Of a stretch of DNA of 64,000 nucleotides, positions 22,390-34,125 are shown piece by piece. The stretch is from Artemisia argyi. Lineage: Eukaryota > Streptophyta > Magnoliopsida > Asterales > Asteraceae. The stretch is taken from contig CM060702.1 of NCBI GenBank assembly GCA_030686995.1, forward strand, positions 71,331,854-71,395,853. The letters are read 5' to 3'. The notes under the pieces are model-generated. The model ran no database searches, was not told where the DNA came from, and saw only the letters and a list, made by a program, of their open reading frames with translations. Every line of letters begins with the position of its first letter. The stretch's first letter is position 1. The position numbers and the translations under genes were made by a program.

Positions 22390-22903
22390 TCAATAATTCA
22401 TTAGTCGATGTTGATACAAAGTTTCCCATTCGGCTGCAACTGGCTCTCTGAAATACCTCCATTGTGGGTGGATATGGGGAAGTGGAGAATCTCTGTCTAG
22501 CGTCGGTAAAATGTAGTGAGCATAGTCTCTCTCCCCCACACGGGCAATCACAAGGGGGTCGGTTCCTTGTGATAAGTTTGGCCCGGTAAAAAGCGAAAAA
22601 CATGTGTTCCAACATTGATGGGATATAAATACAACAGGTCGGTGAATAAGTGAAGCGATAACCAGCCCCGTGATTGGCGTCACCATCCAACGACCGATAG
22701 GTGCACCTCCATTGAATCAGTCTATTGTATACCAAAGTCGGTCAAAGTCATGTTGCTGCCACATACTTATGTAAGTTTGCCTATGTCTGTCTAACTCTTG
22801 CAATAACATATGTCTGACTTCGGCCCACCTATTTTCGTTTTGAGCAAGACTGTGGGCAACACACCGAAACCCACAATTTCCATCACCCAGCACATTATGT
22901 ATG
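22390..22903 (-). pseudogene. OTU-type cysteine protease, C-terminal part
   Basis: On the minus strand the frame enters from the retroelement insertion site at 22903 and reads IHNVLGDGNCGFRCVAHSL, the catalytic Asp/Cys box of OTU (ovarian tumour) deubiquitinase-like proteases; the nucleophile is Cys in DGNC. About 110 residues downstream, DYAHYILP supplies a candidate catalytic His. A TGA interrupts the frame near 22718, between LWYTID and FNGGAPIGRWM, where related proteins have a Trp, so TGG to TGA is the likely change. The frame then stays open to a stop at 22390. OTU domains in plant Mutator-like elements are thought to act on ubiquitin-like modifiers; the function here is inferred. The gene is broken both by the stop and by the 11-kb insertion. 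Confidence 0.72.
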
Positions 22904-25900
22904 TGATGAGTGCTCAAACACTCATTTGGTCAAATCTGAACTGCAAAATATACAAAAATACTCAGAAATGCATCAAAATACTGAAAATATTCAAAAATTG
23001 TGTTTTATATAGTTCAGATGCAAAATGAGTAAAAACAGATGAAAAACATACACAGTTTGCATAATTGGCAGTTTCAGTCCCCGAACTTTCAAAAATTAAT
23101 AGAATTGGTCCCTGAGCATAAATTTTTGGTTGAAAAGTCAAAAATGGTCCTTGGAAATTCACATGTGTCACTTTTAATCCCTGGATGAAAATTTTGAGAA
23201 AATTACAAGTTTAGTCCCCGGATTTTGAAACTTGACAGATTTGGTCCCCGGGTGTTTTAAAATGGAAAATTTTATTTATGGTCCTTATATTATTGGGGTA
23301 TGACAACAATGGTCCTTTGGATAACTTTAGGGGTGTGACAACTTCAGTCCCTCAGAAAATCAGAATTTGCATGACTAGTCCTTGGGCTTTTATAGCTAAC
23401 TAAACCAAATGGAACCTTTGATATTTCCAAACCCAAATCCAAACCAAAATAAATCCAGCCCACCACAAGCCCTGATCCATCCAAAACCCCAGCCCAAAAA
23501 ACCCTTGGGCCCAAAGCTTAAAACAAAACCCTTTTAATAAAAACGTACCCCGTATTATTATCCCCATGGTCAACCATCTTTGACCTCCAACTCACCAACC
23601 TTTTTCCTCCCCCTAGCCTGCTGCTAGTCTGCCATCTCCAACACTATCATCACACCCCCACCTCCCTTTCACTGCAACACTCAATCCCTACTTACCTTTC
23701 CACCACAAAACACCAAAATACCACTCCCTGCCAAGCCCTAAAAGCCAAAGTGCAAAGCTCCATTTTCCCGCCAAAATGTAATCAAACGGCCAAGAGTGAT
23801 ATAGCTCATCCAACGGCTCCAAATCAAAGTGGGAAAGAGCCAAGAAAGCTTATTGAAGCTTATAAATAAAGAAAAGGAGGCAGAGGTGAAGCAATTAATT
23901 TTTTTATGGTAGTTCAGGTTAGAAAAGTAGTGGTAGTTAGTTTTCAAGCTCAATTGTAAGTTAAATTTAAGTTGTAATTTCAAATCCTTGAAGTGTAATT
24001 TGAACTTGTTTTAAATATCAATTTCAGTCTTTTTTATTCCAAAATCAGTTGATACTTTAATTCCTTGAAAAATCTCATGTTAGTTTTGAAGTGGAATGAG
24101 TTGTTGTTAATTAGTTGATTAAGCCTAATTTGCTCACTGAAAAGCTTTTGCAAGCTCACTTAGCTTTGCAACTGGTTCCATCTTAAAAATCATAAAAAGT
24201 CAACTTGAAAGTCAACAAAGAGCTCATGGGGGTGATAAGTTAATCCAGAGGGGATCTATGTGGTTAGGCTTGTTTTGAGTGGTGTATTGGTCAGCTATAA
24301 CCTGTGATTTACATACCTTATTTGAGGTCAGATCATATAATTCTCATTCTTATTTGATTACTGTTATGCTATTACCTATGAAGTTGGCTTGAATGCTTTC
24401 TAGTGACTGTTTTCTGCTGTTTAGTACTTAATATAGCTTGCTTTAGGATTATTTTTCAGTTTCTTAGCTAAATTGTTGTTGTAACTTCTTTAAATTCTCA
24501 TCAGCCTAGATATAGTAGTGTTTGGATAAGTCAGTCATTCTATGTTCCAGCTTGGTTTAGATGTTAAATTTGGTTGAATCAGATCATACTTAGTTTACTT
24601 AGATTACTTAAACATTCAAACTCAGTAGTATTTCAACAAAAAGTGAAATTTGGTTTTTAAAGTTTATAGCAGTTGCACAGTTAGGGATTTGGAGTAGTTA
24701 AATCATCATTTAGGGTTACTACTTGTTTAGGGTGCTTCCATTTGCCTCAATATAGCTTAGTATAATCACATTAGTTATCTAGGATCTTTTAAATTTCAAT
24801 TTAGTCAACTGGTGCAAAAAAAAAAAAAAAAAAAAAAAAGTTTAAAAGTCAAATGTGCAAACCTGTGAAATGAAGCAAAACATCAGATAGATTGTGGGCT
24901 TCACCACTCAATGGAATTTGATAAGAATTGTTGTTCTGTTATCCTTGATAGTTTTTCTTTCACTGTCAAAAAGAAATTTTTAATTTGGTGTTCATTTGAT
25001 CCCGTAAATTTAGCCTCAAAGTCACCCATTTGACCCAAGTCTCCCCTGCACCCCAGGTTTGGGACAGAATTCAATTGACCACAATTGGGTCATTTCTGGA
25101 TAAATCAGTGTGAAACTTGTTGTTTTAGGAACTCCGTTAGGTAGACTTTAAGATTGTGTTTCTAGTTTTTCCTTTGGAGCTTATTTAGTTGCTTATTTGA
25201 GCCCTCATTTGACCCCTTTGGACCACTGGACCTGCTGTATGCATCTCAGTTCAACTGAGCTTGCTTGATTTTGAAATTTTCTTGGATTTAACTTATTAAA
25301 TTGTAGTTTTTAGTTGTTTACTTAAAGTTGTGTTTGTGTATGTTGTTGATAGCCTTTAGCTTTTGCTTATTGTTGTGCTTCTTTGTTGACTGTTAAGGTT
25401 AAAAAGCTCATTTTAAAACAAATACTTCCACTGTTAAGAATTTGAACTTGCACAAGCTTGTTTTAGCTCACCATTCGGATCATCCAAGCTTTCATAGCTC
25501 ACATTGAGTTTTTTGACAGCTTGTACACCTTTGGGTTTTGCTTATGAACTTTTGAATTAGTTTGTACCACCCATACACTTAACTGTTTGGAACATCATTT
25601 CAGTCTTTAGTCCCAATTTCTTGAGCTTCTAAATTGTTCCACACTTAAGCTTTTCCTGAGCTTGTGAGTTTTTTTTGGAATGCTCACTGTATGGACTTGT
25701 TGGATCAAGTTTCATCTTGGGCTTACAAGCTTATTGTATAAGCTTAAATTGGCCTGCATGTCTGCTCATTTGGACTGTATGGAGGGTTAGGACTAGGAAG
25801 TGCTTATTCCTGTTGTGTAGCTTATCAGCTGTGCTTATCATTTTGAGTTTGTTTATTTCAAGTGCTCTCTGTCTGATTTACCTTTGTGAAGTCAATTGTA

Positions 25901-27064
25901 GCTCCGTGTGTTGCTTGTTCAAAAGTTCATAGATCCTGATAAGCTTATAAGCTTATCTGCTTATTTCTTAAGCTCCCATTATGCTTATTTCTGAGATTTA
26001 GCCTTAGTTCCTTTGTAAAAGTTGCTCTATATCAGTAGTTAATTAGTTTGAAAAAAGAAAAATCCAAAAAACCAAACTTAATTTTTAGTGATATCTTTCA
26101 TTTAACATAATTTAGCTTTTTAATTTTTCTTTTTAAATTTTTGTCAAGTACTTATCTGTTTTTATATTTTTATTAAATTCCTAGTGTATTAAAGTATTTG
26201 TAGAAATTTTTTCAGATTTTTCTCCTTTCATTTAGTATTTATTATAATTAATATTAGTTTAATAATAATTAAGTAATATTAGTTAATTAAATAGGTTTAT
26301 TAATTTTTATTTAACAATAGTACTTTTTCATATTTTTCCTGGGTTTTATATATCATAAAATAATTTTAGGAAATTTTTCATAATTTTCACTATTCATTTT
26401 CTATGTTTCTTAATTTTAATTAGTTTAAAACTAATTAATAAATAGTAATTAATTAATAATAAATAGAGAAAAAGTAGGAAAAATATATTTTTAGTTTTAA
26501 AATTACTTTTATATTATTTTAGAATTTTTAGAATTAAATTTTCATTTTTCTAGCTTAATTTCATAATTAGTGTAATTTAAATATTATTAATTAGATATTA
26601 AATAGTAATTAATTAATAGTAATTAATTAAATAGTGTAAAAATTATTTTTCTTTTTCTAAAAATTTTCTTTTATTATTAGGATCGTAAAAATGTAATTTT
26701 TATATCCGTAGGTATTTTATTTCACAAAACTCGCGTTTTATTTCGTACGCTAACGTAACTTTAAATCAATCGAACGCGTTTTTAGACTTAGCTTACGTTT
26801 TTAGGTTATCTGATCATCAGTAATTGTTTGTATAGTGTTTCTAAGTTATTTTCATTCCTCATCTCGTAGTGTAATCATACAAACCAAATTTCTTACCTTT
26901 CCGTCCAAATTCACCCGATCACAAACCCGTTTTTGTACCATCACACCTCGTCGGGACATAACGACCCGGGGAAACCCTATACTTCCACGGAGATTTGGTC
27001 TGAGACGTTTGACTTAGTTGACCATTGACCTGGTCAATTTAGGTTGACCGTTTGGGACCGATCA
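22904..27064 (+). repeat. 5' LTR (4.16 kb)
   Basis: Begins TGATGAGTGCTC and ends GGGACCGATCA. It contains a TATAAATA box near 23861, an A run near 24815-24839 and a long AT-rich stretch (26040-26690). Compared with 29980-34120 it differs by scattered substitutions and short indels. Confidence 0.93.
23861..23868 (+). promoter_or_regulatory. TATA box of the LTR
   Basis: TATAAATA downstream of repeated AGCTTATTGAAGCTTA. The matching position in the 3' LTR is near 30941. It places U3 at about 22904-23860. Confidence 0.45.
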
Positions 27065-27069
27065 AATTT

Positions 27070-27087
27070 TGGCGCCGCTGCCGGGGA
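27070..27087 (+). promoter_or_regulatory. Primer-binding site (tRNA-Asp type)
   Basis: TGGCGCCGCTGCCGGGGA, five bases after the LTR end. It matches the complement of the plant tRNA-Asp 3' end except at one position, as I recall that tRNA. Same class as at 5581-5599. Confidence 0.75.
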
Positions 27088-27353
27088 GGTCGTGCGCGTT
27101 ATTCTAAAACGGTTTTCAGATTAATGATTTTGGAATTCACTCCTTTGTAAATTTACCATCCTTGTGTATATTTTCATAAAAACAGTTCCCGAAAACTTTG
27201 TAAAATTAGTTTTCAACGAACACAAAAAACCCAAAAAGATTTTCTTTCTTATTTGTACAAAATGTATTTCCAAAAACCCAAAAATATTCATCTTTACCCT
27301 CCTACCCTTTTGATTCTTCATTTCTTACCCTCCAAAACCATTTGATTCTTTCT

Positions 27354-28109
27354 ATGTCTCATCCACACCTTCTGATTTGCCAGTGGTGTGGTAGTTCTTA
27401 TAATGGTGGTAATTGCCCCGGTTGTGGCATGGTAGAGTCAGGAAACGGGTCTGTCTATAACCAAGATCCCTATTCCTACCATGACACGACTGATTTATTC
27501 CATCAGCTACCACACCATGATACTCAGCAGTTTTACTGTTGTGAGTACTGTGGTGGTTCACACTACAGTTCTGATTGTCAATCAGGAAACACGCTTGTCT
27601 ATGAGCAGGTTCCTGATAACAATTATGACTACAGCACATATGACTCACAGCCACATCAGTTTTACTGTTGTGATTACTGTGGAGGTCCACACTTCAGCTC
27701 AGATTGTCAAACAGGGAATCCAATTCCCTGTAACAATCTTGACACATCGTATTATAACCAACCTCCACAGTCCCAATTGAGTCAGGCACTTCTTCCAGAA
27801 ATGCAAAATATGATGAAAATTTGTGATGAACTTAAGGATTTAGTTAAAGATTTTGCTCAAAAATATACACATAAGAAATCTATGGAAGAATTGTTGGCTG
27901 AAGAGCAGGCTGCTAACGTAAATTCCCAAGATGCCTATGAAAAATCTATCAGGGAATCAATTGCAAAAGAAAAAGCAGCCAAATCTAGCTCTTTGTTCCG
28001 TTTTATTCCTAATGACAGTGATGATGAAGATACACTTGATATCCTTCAATTCTATAAAGATTCATCAAGTTCATCAGTTGATATCCCAGCAGTTGAGATT
28101 CCATCTTAA
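27354..28109 (+). CDS. Zinc-knuckle protein of the non-autonomous retroelement, N-terminal frame
   Basis: 251 codons from ATG 27354 to TAA 28107-28109. The N-terminal 120 residues hold three related cysteine motifs: CQWCGSSYNGGNC, in which Tyr replaces the His, and two intact C-x2-C-x3-H-x4-C knuckles (CEYCGGSHYSSDC and CDYCGGPHFSSDC). Such knuckles bind single-stranded nucleic acid in retroelement nucleocapsids. A Gln/Tyr-rich linker and a charged helical segment (about residues 140-205) follow. No capsid domain is recognisable. The same frame continues open after the TAA to 29168, so this is probably the front part of a longer protein of about 600 residues cut by one stop codon. The family is one I associate with Anthemideae retroelements. 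Confidence 0.7.
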   Translation: MSHPHLLICQWCGSSYNGGNCPGCGMVESGNGSVYNQDPYSYHDTTDLFHQLPHHDTQQFYCCEYCGGSHYSSDCQSGNTLVYEQVPDNNYDYSTYDSQPHQFYCCDYCGGPHFSSDCQTGNPIPCNNLDTSYYNQPPQSQLSQALLPEMQNMMKICDELKDLVKDFAQKYTHKKSMEELLAEEQAANVNSQDAYEKSIRESIAKEKAAKSSSLFRFIPNDSDDEDTLDILQFYKDSSSSSVDIPAVEIPS

Positions 28110-29168
28110 ACAACTGCTATCACACCCGAAGTTCACACTCACTCTTTGAACATGGGGGATGAGCATCTTGACACTATTCCTGCAAAGGAATCGGACGAAT
28201 TCATAAAGTCTAGTGTTGAGAACCTTGTCCCAATCCCGAGAGAGTCACAGGGAACTTTGGATCATATGTGTGATTTACCTTCCCCTCTTGAGTGTTCAAA
28301 CGATCATTTTGAGACTTTCTCAGATTTTAATGATGATTGTACATCTCATGGAGACATTGAGTATATTGAGGCATCACTCCCTCAGTCTGATGCTGATCCT
28401 CTTCTTGAGGAGTTCGCCGATGAACTTACTCACATCAATCCACTTTCATTGGAAAGTGATGATGGTCTCCTCGACTTTGAAGCCGGTCTGGGAGAAATTG
28501 AAAGTCTCCTATATCATGATCCACCACTCAGTTCTTATCCCAGCAGTCCAATAGAGAATGTTAATCTCTTTGTTCCCGAAACATTCAATACTACTTTCAC
28601 CAATCCTCTATTTGAATTCGAATCTGAATTCACTTTGATTTCTGATAATCCACTCTTTGGTATTCGGAATGAGGATTGTGATGAGTCTATTTCGGAACAT
28701 GAATTCACAGATTCACATCTTGTGAATAATTCTCTTCATGAGGAGTTCTCCGGTGAACTCACTCATCATATTATGACTCCTCCGGAGTTTGATATCCTGG
28801 GGGGAGATGCACTCAATCATGAGAATTTGCAAATTCCCACCCACCCTCCCGGGATGTTTTTGAGCTTAACCCTTGAAATCCAAATTCAGGCTAATGAACC
28901 TGCTCTCGAGGAAGAAGATCTTATCATGATTTTCATCATGATTTTCTTCCTTTTCTTCACCTTTAAGGTGACTTCTCTTGTTCTTCACTCCTTCAGGAAT
29001 GAAGATACCATATTTGATCCCGACATTTTCATGTATCATTATCTTGAGCCGGATACTTATCTCATTGGTGTGGAACTTTCACGTGCTTCAAATGTTTGTC
29101 CAAACATCTTGAATGAAAGTCCGATGGAGATTCCTTCTTCCACATCATGCTTCCCCAAGGACAAATGA
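28110..29168 (+). CDS. Acidic C-terminal frame of the same retroelement protein
   Basis: In the same frame as the preceding ORF and open from directly after its TAA. The first ATG is at 28152, giving a 338-residue product if translated alone. It is rich in Asp, Glu, Ser and Pro, with acidic segments such as DEFIKSSVENLVPIP and several EEFADELTHINP-like repeats, and one hydrophobic stretch (IMIFIMIFFLFFTF, near 28926-28970). No catalytic motif is seen. It resembles the acidic region that follows the zinc knuckles in gag-type proteins of Asteraceae elements. The single upstream stop means it needs readthrough, reinitiation or a functional copy elsewhere. Confidence 0.6.
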   Translation, partial: TTAITPEVHTHSLNMGDEHLDTIPAKESDEFIKSSVENLVPIPRESQGTLDHMCDLPSPLECSNDHFETFSDFNDDCTSHGDIEYIEASLPQSDADPLLEEFADELTHINPLSLESDDGLLDFEAGLGEIESLLYHDPPLSSYPSSPIENVNLFVPETFNTTFTNPLFEFESEFTLISDNPLFGIRNEDCDESISEHEFTDSHLVNNSLHEEFSGELTHHIMTPPEFDILGGDALNHENLQIPTHPPGMFLSLTLEIQIQANEPALEEEDLIMIFIMIFFLFFTFKVTSLVLHSFRNEDTIFDPDIFMYHYLEPDTYLIGVELSRASNVCPNILNESPMEIPSSTSCFPKDK

Positions 29169-29359
29169 ATTCGGGGTCGAGTCAAGCTAGCGACTCGGTA
29201 AACAAAAACAGTAGCATTTACTTAGGGTTTTCACCCTACGTGTGGGGGAGTTACCCCACTGTGGTTACAAATGAAGTGAAAAACAAAATGGTGTTTCCAC
29301 ATTTAGCTTGTAATGTTGCCCCTTTTACGTTCAAAATGTCGGAATAATAGCCGGGACTT

Positions 29360-29411
29360 TGAATATTGAGGACAATATTCATTCTAAGTGTGGTGGGGGG
29401 GGGGGGGGGGG
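29360..29411 (+). promoter_or_regulatory. Internal GGA-loop hairpin followed by a 17-G run
   Basis: TGAATATTG / CAATATTCA stem (29360-29381) around AGGA, then TTCTAAGTGTGGT and G17 (29395-29411). It repeats the architecture of the terminal polypurine tract about 570 bases downstream. Confidence 0.65.
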
Positions 29412-29549
29412 TATTTCGCAATTCTAGCGAATTTTATCACATTTTACCATCTAGTACCCCCGTTTTTGGCAAAAATTTTTAAATTTTTTTTCACTAAAGT
29501 TCAAAATTTTTTGTGGTTATCAGTCCGCCTTGTCTAACCGACAAAAGGA

Positions 29550-29935
29550 TTGGCTAGTCCAGGAGCAAACAGCTCTTGGTAAAGACATCTCAAATCCGTT
29601 GACGGCTTGCAATCTGCCCAAAATTGGTAAATCAACTCGTCATATCCTATAAAGCGAATGAGTTGGCTAGCTCGCAAGATTATGGCTTGTGATAAAGGCA
29701 GTGGAAAAACCATAATTGGTAATCAGCTCACCAAGATGTTGACTATTCCATCAAGAGTTGGCTAGTCCAGAAGCAAACGGCTTTTGGTAAAGACAAATCA
29801 AATCCGTTGACAGCTGGTGGTTTGCTCAAAATCACATGGTTATCAAGTGGACCATAGTTCTTACTCGAACTGATACATTTGGCTACTCCAGAAGTGATGG
29901 CTTTTGGTAAAGAGTTTAAAATCCATTAAGTTTTC
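29550..29935 (+). repeat. Three degenerate internal repeats
   Basis: TTGGCTAGTCCAGGAGCAAAC, then GGTAAAGAC and ATCCGTTGAC, recurs with substitutions near 29552, 29758 and 29881. It is non-coding and lies between the ORF and the 3' LTR. Confidence 0.6.
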
Positions 29936-29943
29936 AAAGCAGT

Positions 29944-29979
29944 TATTGCTAGGGACTAGCAATAGTTTAGTGTGGGGAT
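29944..29979 (+). promoter_or_regulatory. Polypurine tract with adjacent GGA-loop hairpin
   Basis: A perfect 9-bp stem TATTGCTAG / CTAGCAATA encloses GGA (29944-29964). GTTTAGTGTGGGGAT follows and abuts the 3' LTR at 29980. Confidence 0.72.
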
Positions 29980-32900
29980 TGATGAGTGCTCAAACACTCA
30001 TCATTTTTGGTCAAATATGAACTGCAAAACATACAAAAACACTCGTAAATGCATCAAAATACTGAAAGTATTCAAAAATTGTGTTTTATATGTTTCAGAT
30101 GCAAAATGAGTAAAAACAGATGAAAAACGTACAAAGTTTGCATAATTGGCAGTTTTAGTCCCCGAACTTTCAAAAATTAACAGAATTGGTCCCTGAGCAT
30201 AAATTTTTGGTTGAAAAGTCAAAAATGGTCCTTGGAAATTCACATGTGTCACTTTTAATCCCTGGATGAAAATTTTGAGAAAATTACAAGTTTAGTCCCC
30301 GGATTTTGAAACTTGACAGATTTGGTCCCCGGGTGTTTAAAAATGGAAAATTTTATTTATGGTCCTTATATTATTGGGGTATGACAACAATGGTCCTTTG
30401 GATAACTTTAGGGGTGTGACAACTTCAGTCCCTCAGAAAATTAGAATTTGCATGACTAGTCCTTGGGCTTTTATAGCTAACTAAACCAAATGGAACCTTT
30501 GATATTTCCAAACCCAAATCCAAACCAAAATAAATCCAGCCCACCACAAACCCTGATCCATCCAAAACCCCAACCCAACAAACCCTTTGGCCCAAAGCTT
30601 AAAACAAAACCCTTTTAATAAAAAAGTACCCCGTATTATTATCCCCAGGGTTAACCATCTTTGACCTCCAACTCACCCACCTTTTCCCTCCCCCTAGCCT
30701 GCTGCTAGTCTGCCATCTCCAACACTATCATCACACCCCCACCTCCCTTTCACTACAACACTTAATCCCTACTTACCTTTCCACCACAAAACACCAAAAT
30801 ACCACCCCCTGCCAAGCCCTAAAAGCCAAAGTGCAAAGCTCCATTTTCCCGCCAAAATGTAATCAAACGGCCAAGAGTGATATAGCTCATCCAACGGCTC
30901 CAAATCAAAGTGGGAAAGATCCAAGAAAGCTTATTGAAGCTTATAAATAAAGAAAAGGAGGCAGAGGTAAAGCAGTTAATTTTTTTATGGTAGTTTAGGT
31001 TAGAAAAGTAGTGGTAGTTAGTTTTCAAGCTCAATTGTAAGTTAAATTTAAGTTGTAATTTCAAATCCTTGAAGTGTAATTTGAACTTGTTTTAAATATC
31101 AATTTCAGTCTTTTTTATTCCAAAATCAGTTGATATTTTAATTCCTTTAAAAATCTCATGTTAGTTTTGAAGTGGAATGAGTTGTTGTTAATTAGTTGAT
31201 TAAACTTAATTTGCTCACTGAAAAGCTTTTGCAAGCTCACTTAGCTTTGCAACTGGTTCCATCTCAAAAATCATAAAAAGTCAACTTGAAAGTCAACAAA
31301 GAGCTCATGGGGGTGATAAGTTAATCCAGAGGGGATTTATGTGGTTAGGCTTGTTTTGAGTGGTGTATTGGTCAGCTATAACCTGTGATTTACATACCTT
31401 ATTTGAGGTCAGATCATATAATTCTCATTCTTATTTGATTACTGTTATGCTATTACCTATGAAGTTGGATTGAATACTTTCTAGGGACTGTTTTCTGCTG
31501 TTTAGTACTTAATATAGCTTGCTTTAGGATTATTTTTCAGTTTCTTAGCTAAATTGTTGTTGTAACTTCTTTAAATTCTCATCAGCCTAGATATAGTCGT
31601 GTTTGGATCAGTCAGTCTTTCTATGTTCCAGCTTGGTTTAGATTTTAAATTTGGTTGAATCAGATCATACTTAGTTTACTTAGGTTACTTAAACATTCAA
31701 ACTCAGTAGTATTTCAACAAAAAGTGAAATTTGGTTTTTAAAGTTTATAGCTGTTGCACAGTTAGGGATTTGGAGTAGTTAAATCATCATTTAGGGTTAC
31801 TACTTGTTTAGGGTGCTTCCATTTGCCTCAATATAGCTTAGTATAATCACATTAGTCATCTAGGATCTTTTAAATTTCAATTTAGTCAACTGGTGCAAAA
31901 AAAAAAAAAAAAAAAAAGTTTAAAAGTCAAATGTGCAAACCTATGAAATGGAGCAAAACATCAGATAGATTGTGGGCTTCACCACTCAATGGAATTTGAT
32001 AAGAATTATTGTTCTGTTATCCTTGATAGTTTGTCTTTCACTGTCAAAAAGAAATTTTTAATTTGGTGTTCATTTGATCCCGTAAATTTAGCCTCAAAGT
32101 CACCCATTTGACCTAAGTCTCCCCTGCACCCCAGGTTTGGGACAGAATTCAATTGACCACAATTGGGTCATTTCTGGATAAATCAGTGTGAAACTTGTTG
32201 TTTTAGGAACTCCGTTAGGTAGACTTTAAGATTGTGTTTTTAGTTTTTCCTTTGGAGCTTATTTAGTTGCTTATTTGAGCCCTCATTTGACCCCTTTGGA
32301 CCACTGGACCTGCTGTATGCATCTCAGTTCAACTGAGCTTGCTTGATTTTGAAATTTTCTTGGATTTAACTTATTAAATTGTAGTTTTTAGTTGTTTACT
32401 TAAAGTTGTGTTTGTGTATGTTGTTGATAGCCTTTAGCTTTTGCTTATTGTTGTGCTTCTTTGTTGACTGCTAAGGTTCAAAAGCTCATTTTAAAACAAA
32501 TACTTCCACTGTTAAGAATTTGAACTTGCACAAGCTTGTTTTAGCTCACCATTCTGTTCATCCAAGCTTTCATAGCTCACCTTGAGTTTTTTGACAGCTT
32601 GTACACCTGTGGGTTTTGCTTATGAACTTTTGAATTAGTTTGTACCACCCATACACTCAACTGTTTGGAACATCATTTCAGTCTTTAGTCCCAATTTCTT
32701 GAGCTTCTAAATTGTTCCACACTTAAGCTTTTCCTGAGCTTGTGAGTTTTTTTTGGAATGCTCACTGTATGGACTTGTTGGATCAAGTTTCATCTTGGGC
32801 TTACAAGCTTATTGTATAAGCTTAAATTGGCCTGCATGTCTGCTCATTTGGACTGTATGGAGGGTTAGGACTAGGAAGTGCTTATTCCTGTTGTGTAGCT

Positions 32901-34120
32901 TATCAGCTGTGCTTATCATTTTGAGTTTGTTTATTTCAAGTGCTCTCTGTCTGATTTACCTTTGTGAAGTCAATTGTAGCTCAGTGTGTTGCTTGTTCAA
33001 AAGTTCATAGATCCTGATAAGCTTATAAGCTTATTTGCTTATTTCTTAAGCTCTCATTATGCTTATTTCTGAGAGTTAGCCTTAGTTCCTTTGTAAAAAG
33101 TTGCTCTATATCAGTAGTTAATTAGTTTGAAAAAAGAAAAATCCAAAAAACCAAACTTAATTTTTAGTGATAGCTTCCATTTAACATAATTTAGCTTTTT
33201 AATTTTTCTTTTTAAATTTTTGTCAAGTACTTATCTGTTTTTATATTTTTATTAAATTCCTAGTGTATTAAAGTATTTGTAGAAATTTTTTCAGATTTTT
33301 CTCCTTTCATTTAGTATTTATTATAATTAATATTAGTTTAATAATAATTAAGTAATATTAGTTAATTAAATAGGTTTATTAATTTTTATTTAACAATAGT
33401 ACTTTTTCATATTTTTCCTGGGTTTTATATATCATAAAATAATTTTAGAAAATTTTTCATAATTTTCACTATTCATTTTCTATTTTTCTTAATTTTAATT
33501 AGTTTAAAACTAATTAATAAATAGTAATTAATTAATAATAAATAGAGAAAAAGTAGGAAAAATATATTTTTAGTTTTAAAATTACTTTTATATTATTTTA
33601 GAATTAATTTTTCATTTTTCTAGCTTAATTTCATAATTAGTGTAATTTAAATATTATTAATTAGATATTAAATAGTAATTAATTAAATAGTGTAAAAATT
33701 ATTTTTCTTTTTCTAAAAATTTTCTTTTATTATTAGGATCGTAAAAATATAATTTTCATATCCGTAGGTATTTTATTTCACAAACCTCGCGTTTTATTTC
33801 GTACGCTAACGTAACTTTAAATCAATCGAACGCATTTTTAGACTTAGCTTACGTTTTTAGGTTATCTGATCATCAGTAATTGTTTTTATAGTGTTTCTAA
33901 GTTATTTTCATTCCTCATCTCGCAGTGTAATCATACAAACCAAATTTCTTACCTTTCCGTCCAAATTCACTCGATCACAAACCCGTTTTTGTACCATCAC
34001 ACCTCGTCGGGACATAACGACCCGGGGAAACCCTATACTTCCACGGAGATTTGGTCTGAGACGTTTGACTTAGTTGACCATTCACCTGGTCAATTTAGGT
34101 TGACCGTTTGGGACCGATCA
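29980..34120 (+). repeat. 3' LTR (4.14 kb)
   Basis: Matches 22904-27064 end to end, with a somewhat shorter A run (near 31897) and a shortened TAATTAAT stretch near 33670. The short frames inside it also occur in the other LTR and are not genes. Confidence 0.93.
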
Positions 34121-34125
34121 GTATG

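Larger units (their letters stand above)
22904..34120 (+). mobile_element. Gag-only Ty3/gypsy element with 4.1-kb LTRs and a zinc-knuckle ORF
   Basis: Direct LTRs 22904-27064 and 29980-34120 (TG...CA) are nearly identical by eye. Flanking 5-bp duplications GTATG (22899-22903 and 34121-34125) are exact. The primer-binding site follows the left LTR (27070-27087) and a purine tract precedes the right LTR (29965-29979). The 2.9-kb internal region holds one stop-interrupted reading frame and no polymerase genes, so it is non-autonomous. The high LTR similarity indicates a recent insertion, into the OTU gene. Confidence 0.93.

Noticed and set aside
22717..22917. Methionine at 22917 as start of the OTU gene
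   Set aside because: The codon lies in the inserted LTR; the homologous frame continues across the insertion to 34126 and beyond.
25675..25932. 85-codon hydrophobic plus-strand frame, repeated at 32753-33010
   Set aside because: Identical in both LTRs of one element because the LTRs are copies; no motif, and it lies in LTR non-coding sequence.
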